Below are positions 61,842-64,000 of a DNA stretch of 64,000 nucleotides, piece after piece. Made by a program: the position numbers and the translations under genes. Each line of letters opens with the position of its first letter. Position 1 is the first letter of the stretch. Under the pieces are notes generated by a model. The model was given only the letters and a program-made list of their open reading frames with translations. It was not told the origin of the DNA and made no database searches. Source of the DNA: Pseudomonas viridiflava (lineage in GTDB: Bacteria; Pseudomonadota; Gammaproteobacteria; Pseudomonadales; Pseudomonadaceae); assembly GCF_900585905.1 (NCBI RefSeq), contig NZ_UTVH01000034.1, forward strand, positions 434,001 through 498,000, read 5' to 3'.

Positions 61842-62668
61842 ATGCGCTCCCGCGCTTCATCAGCCTGATCGCCGTGTCCACGCTCAGCTCATTGTTCGCA
61901 GCGTCGCTGTGGGCCGCCGATGTCCCCGGCAGCCAGGATTTGCCAGACGTGCCGCGGTTGCCCGACGCGGAAATAGTCGATTATCGCCCGGCAACCGAGC
62001 TTGAACGGGTCTATCCCCTGGGCGCCATCCGCAAGATAAGTGGCCAATTGCGCTTCGATGGCCAGGTCAGTGCGCGTGGTCAGGTCACCGGGGTGACCTA
62101 TCAGTTGCCGCCCGAGCGTACCTCCGCCGAAGCTTTCACGGCAGCACGTGAGGCGCTGCAGGCTCAGGGTGCAGAGCTGCTGTTCTGGTGCCAGGCACGC
62201 GATTGCGGCGAAAGCAGCCTGTGGGCCAATGAAGTCTTCAGCAATGCCAAACTCTATGGCGGCGATGAGGAGCAGGCTTATTTGCTGTTGCGCCTCGCGG
62301 AGCCAAAAAGCGACACGCTGGTAGCGTTGTACGGCATTACCCGTGGTAATCGGCGTGCCTACCTGCACGTCGAGCAGTTCCAGGCCGCGGCCCCGCTGGG
62401 CGAGTTGATGCCCACCTCGGCCACACTGGTGCGGCAGTTGAGAAGTACCGGCAAACTGGTTCTGCCCAGGTTGACCGGGGCGCCTCCGGATGCGTGGGTA
62501 ACATTGCTTTCCCGGGGTCTGAATTCGGACGGCAGCCTGCGCGCCACGGTTTCCGGCGCCAACGCCGAAGCGTGGCGTCAGGCGCTGATCGGCAATGGCG
62601 TGCGCGCGGCCAGGCTGGAGGCAGGTGATACCCATACGCCAGGGCTGGTGATCGAAGTCATCCGCTAA
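61838..62668 (+). CDS. DUF4892 exported protein
   Basis: A 276-residue protein with a Sec signal peptide (1-27, LIAVSTLSSLFAASLWAAD). The mature part begins with DVPGSQDLPDVPRLPDAEIVDY, as in DUF4892 proteins; the C-terminal part may have an OmpA-like or small alpha/beta fold (RAYLHVEQFQAA). No Shine-Dalgarno precedes ATG 61838; a leader ORF overlaps it. Another in-frame ATG at 61781 also has no SD. The function is unknown. Confidence 0.78.
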   Translation: MNALPRFISLIAVSTLSSLFAASLWAADVPGSQDLPDVPRLPDAEIVDYRPATELERVYPLGAIRKISGQLRFDGQVSARGQVTGVTYQLPPERTSAEAFTAAREALQAQGAELLFWCQARDCGESSLWANEVFSNAKLYGGDEEQAYLLLRLAEPKSDTLVALYGITRGNRRAYLHVEQFQAAAPLGELMPTSATLVRQLRSTGKLVLPRLTGAPPDAWVTLLSRGLNSDGSLRATVSGANAEAWRQALIGNGVRAARLEAGDTHTPGLVIEVIR

Positions 62669-62756
62669 AATAGGCAGTGTTTGTGCGGCCAGGCCTGACG
62701 TTGTCATGCCTGGCCGCTATGCTTGACCTCTGTTTGAGCCTTATATCGGGAAGTCC

Positions 62757-63803
62757 ATGTTCAACAACGATCGCCTGTTGGTGCAGATTCTGCTCCTTGC
62801 GTTGCTCGGAGCCTGTGTCTGGGTGATGGCGCCGTTCTGGTCTGCATTGTTCTGGGGTGCGGTGCTGGCGTTCGCCAGTTGGCCACTGATGCGCCTGCTT
62901 ACCCGCTGGTTTGGCGGCCGCGAATCCCTCGCCGCCCTGGTCCTGACCCTTGGCTGGATGCTGCTGGTGGCAGCGCCCCTGGTGTGGCTGGGGTTCAATC
63001 TGGCCGATCATGTGCGTGACGTGACCCTGTTCGTCAAAGACGTCCAGGTCGATGGTTTGCCCGATCCTCCCGCCTGGCTGGCGGGGATTCCGCTGGTGGG
63101 CGACCGTCTGCTGGCATTCTGGACCAGCATCGATCAGCAGGGCGCGGCGCTGATCACCACCATCAAGCCTTATCTGGGGCAGGTAGGTAACTGGCTGCTG
63201 GCGCGCAGTGCGCAGATTGGCAGTGGCATGATCGAGCTGACGCTGAGTCTGGTGTTCGTGTTCTTTTTCTATCGCGATGGTCCGCGGCTGGCCGCTTTCG
63301 CTTACCGATTGCTGCACCGGCTGATCGGCGACCGCGCCGGGTACTATCTGGATCTGGTGGCTGGCACGGTGCAACGGGTTGTCAACGGCGTGATCGGCAC
63401 CGCAGCGGCGCAGGCGGTGCTGGCATTGATCGGCTTTCTGATTGCAGGTCTGCCGGGGGCACTGGTGCTGGGCATCATGACCTTCATGTTCAGCCTGATC
63501 CCCATGGGGCCACCGCTGGTGTGGATTCCAGCCACAGCCTGGCTGGCCTGGAAGGGCGAGTACGGCATGGCGGTGTTCCTCGGCATCTGGGGCACTTTCG
63601 TCATCAGTGGTGTCGACAATGTGCTCAAGCCTTACCTGATCAGCCGCGGCGGCAACCTGCCGCTGGTGATCGTGTTACTGGGTGTCTTCGGCGGCCTGCT
63701 GGCGTTCGGCTTTATCGGCCTGTTCATCGGGCCGACGCTGCTGGCGGTGGCCTACAGTCTGGTTACCGACTGGGTGCGTGCCGACCCGGCCAACAAGGCC
63801 TGA
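62757..63803 (+). CDS. AI-2E (PerM/YdiK) family transporter
   Basis: A 348-residue inner-membrane protein with about 7-8 hydrophobic segments and a soluble loop (about 100-160). LPLVIVLLGVFGGLLAFGFIGLFIGPTLLAVAYSL near the C-terminus is the family signature region. The family name comes from one autoinducer exporter; most members have unknown cargo. A GGGAAG SD lies upstream. Confidence 0.9.
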   Translation: MFNNDRLLVQILLLALLGACVWVMAPFWSALFWGAVLAFASWPLMRLLTRWFGGRESLAALVLTLGWMLLVAAPLVWLGFNLADHVRDVTLFVKDVQVDGLPDPPAWLAGIPLVGDRLLAFWTSIDQQGAALITTIKPYLGQVGNWLLARSAQIGSGMIELTLSLVFVFFFYRDGPRLAAFAYRLLHRLIGDRAGYYLDLVAGTVQRVVNGVIGTAAAQAVLALIGFLIAGLPGALVLGIMTFMFSLIPMGPPLVWIPATAWLAWKGEYGMAVFLGIWGTFVISGVDNVLKPYLISRGGNLPLVIVLLGVFGGLLAFGFIGLFIGPTLLAVAYSLVTDWVRADPANKA

Positions 63804-63812
63804 AGCGACGCT

Positions 63813-64000
63813 TCATCCACCCGTTTGCGTTTTTTGCGCATCCGGGTGCCTGGCTGCGGGGTCAAGGGTTTCCGGCATCTTCAGCAGCAGTATGAAGGCC
63901 AGCGCAGCAATCCCCGCCAGGGTCAAAAACGCAGCGCTGTAGCCAGCCTGTTGAACCACCAGCCCGGCCAGACCATTGCTCAAGGCGGCGCCCAGACCGA
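63813..64000 (-). CDS. MFS transporter, C-terminal end only
   Basis: The minus strand encodes about 62 residues ending in TGA (63815-63813): a Gly/Leu-rich last helix pair (SAAFLTLAGIAALAFILLL) and the polar tail KMPETLDP, typical for MFS proteins. The rest lies beyond the window. It is convergent with the AI-2E gene, with 9 bp between the stops. Confidence 0.7.
   Translation of the reverse strand, partial: GLGAALSNGLAGLVVQQAGYSAAFLTLAGIAALAFILLLKMPETLDPAARHPDAQKTQTGG

Overview
The window is a piece of a Pseudomonas chromosome. It is gene-dense and of high GC, and almost every gene matches a familiar Pseudomonas core gene, often in the same order as in P. aeruginosa (tyrB-uvrB-gltX-tRNAs; leuCD-leuB-asd; ETF genes; gltA / sdhCDAB-sucAB-lpd-sucCD-brnQ; htpG; fabBA - hybrid kinase - gpsA - sixA). 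The REP-type palindromes of the GTGGGACCGGCTTTAGCC and TGTAGGAGCGAACTTGTTCG kinds, together with the galactonate genes, suggest the P. syringae / P. fluorescens side of the genus. The species cannot be fixed from the sequence alone.

Layout. 1-2646 (minus): a four-gene operon with ATGA overlaps (PepSY membrane protein and three small envelope proteins) behind Fur-like boxes, probably iron- or metal-responsive. 2995-8298: aromatic aminotransferase, uvrB, gltX. 8443-8930: tandem Ala-Glu-Ala-Glu tRNAs with a near-consensus stable-RNA promoter and a terminator. 9294-11314: thioesterase, dusC, and ibpA with a sigma-32 promoter and a ROSE-like RNA thermometer. 11533-16988: LysR regulator divergent from leuC-leuD-leuB-asd (leucine synthesis and entry to the aspartate family). 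17215-22335: a complete D-galactonate operon (kinase, aldolase, dehydratase, transporter) ending in an IclR regulator. 22490-24623: zinc alcohol dehydrogenase with a divergent AraC regulator. 24624-25187: a gene-free, strongly palindromic element. 25188-29087: ETF-ubiquinone oxidoreductase divergent from etfBA, with a PsrA-type palindrome between. 29214-34607: periplasmic binding protein, two DUF4398/OmpA-type lipoproteins, a MocR regulator, and small envelope or cysteine-cluster proteins.

34689-49817 is the TCA block: citrate synthase divergent from succinate dehydrogenase, 2-oxoglutarate dehydrogenase (E1, E2, E3), succinyl-CoA synthetase, and then a branched-chain amino-acid carrier. Terminators lie after sdhB and after sucD, and structured or repeat DNA lies before lpd and sucC, so the block is probably expressed as several linked units. 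49914-53201 holds a small lipoprotein, htpG (second sigma-32 promoter) and a dienelactone hydrolase. 53390-57288 (minus) holds fabB, fabA and a hybrid sensor kinase of the PA1611 kind. 57544-63803 holds gpsA, a DUF4389 membrane protein, sixA, a thioesterase, two alpha/beta hydrolases, a DUF4892 protein preceded by a possible leader ORF, and an AI-2E family permease. A minus-strand MFS transporter runs off the right end.

No phage, IS, integron, CRISPR or secretion island is present, and I found no clear unknown multi-gene system. The more unusual material is non-coding: a three-way-junction palindrome at 24928-25010 with further hairpins to 25092, a tandem REPIN array (47861-48175), the ibpA thermometer, operator palindromes at the dgo, etf and fabA promoters, a terminator just upstream of etfB, and a small ORF coupled to the DUF4892 gene.
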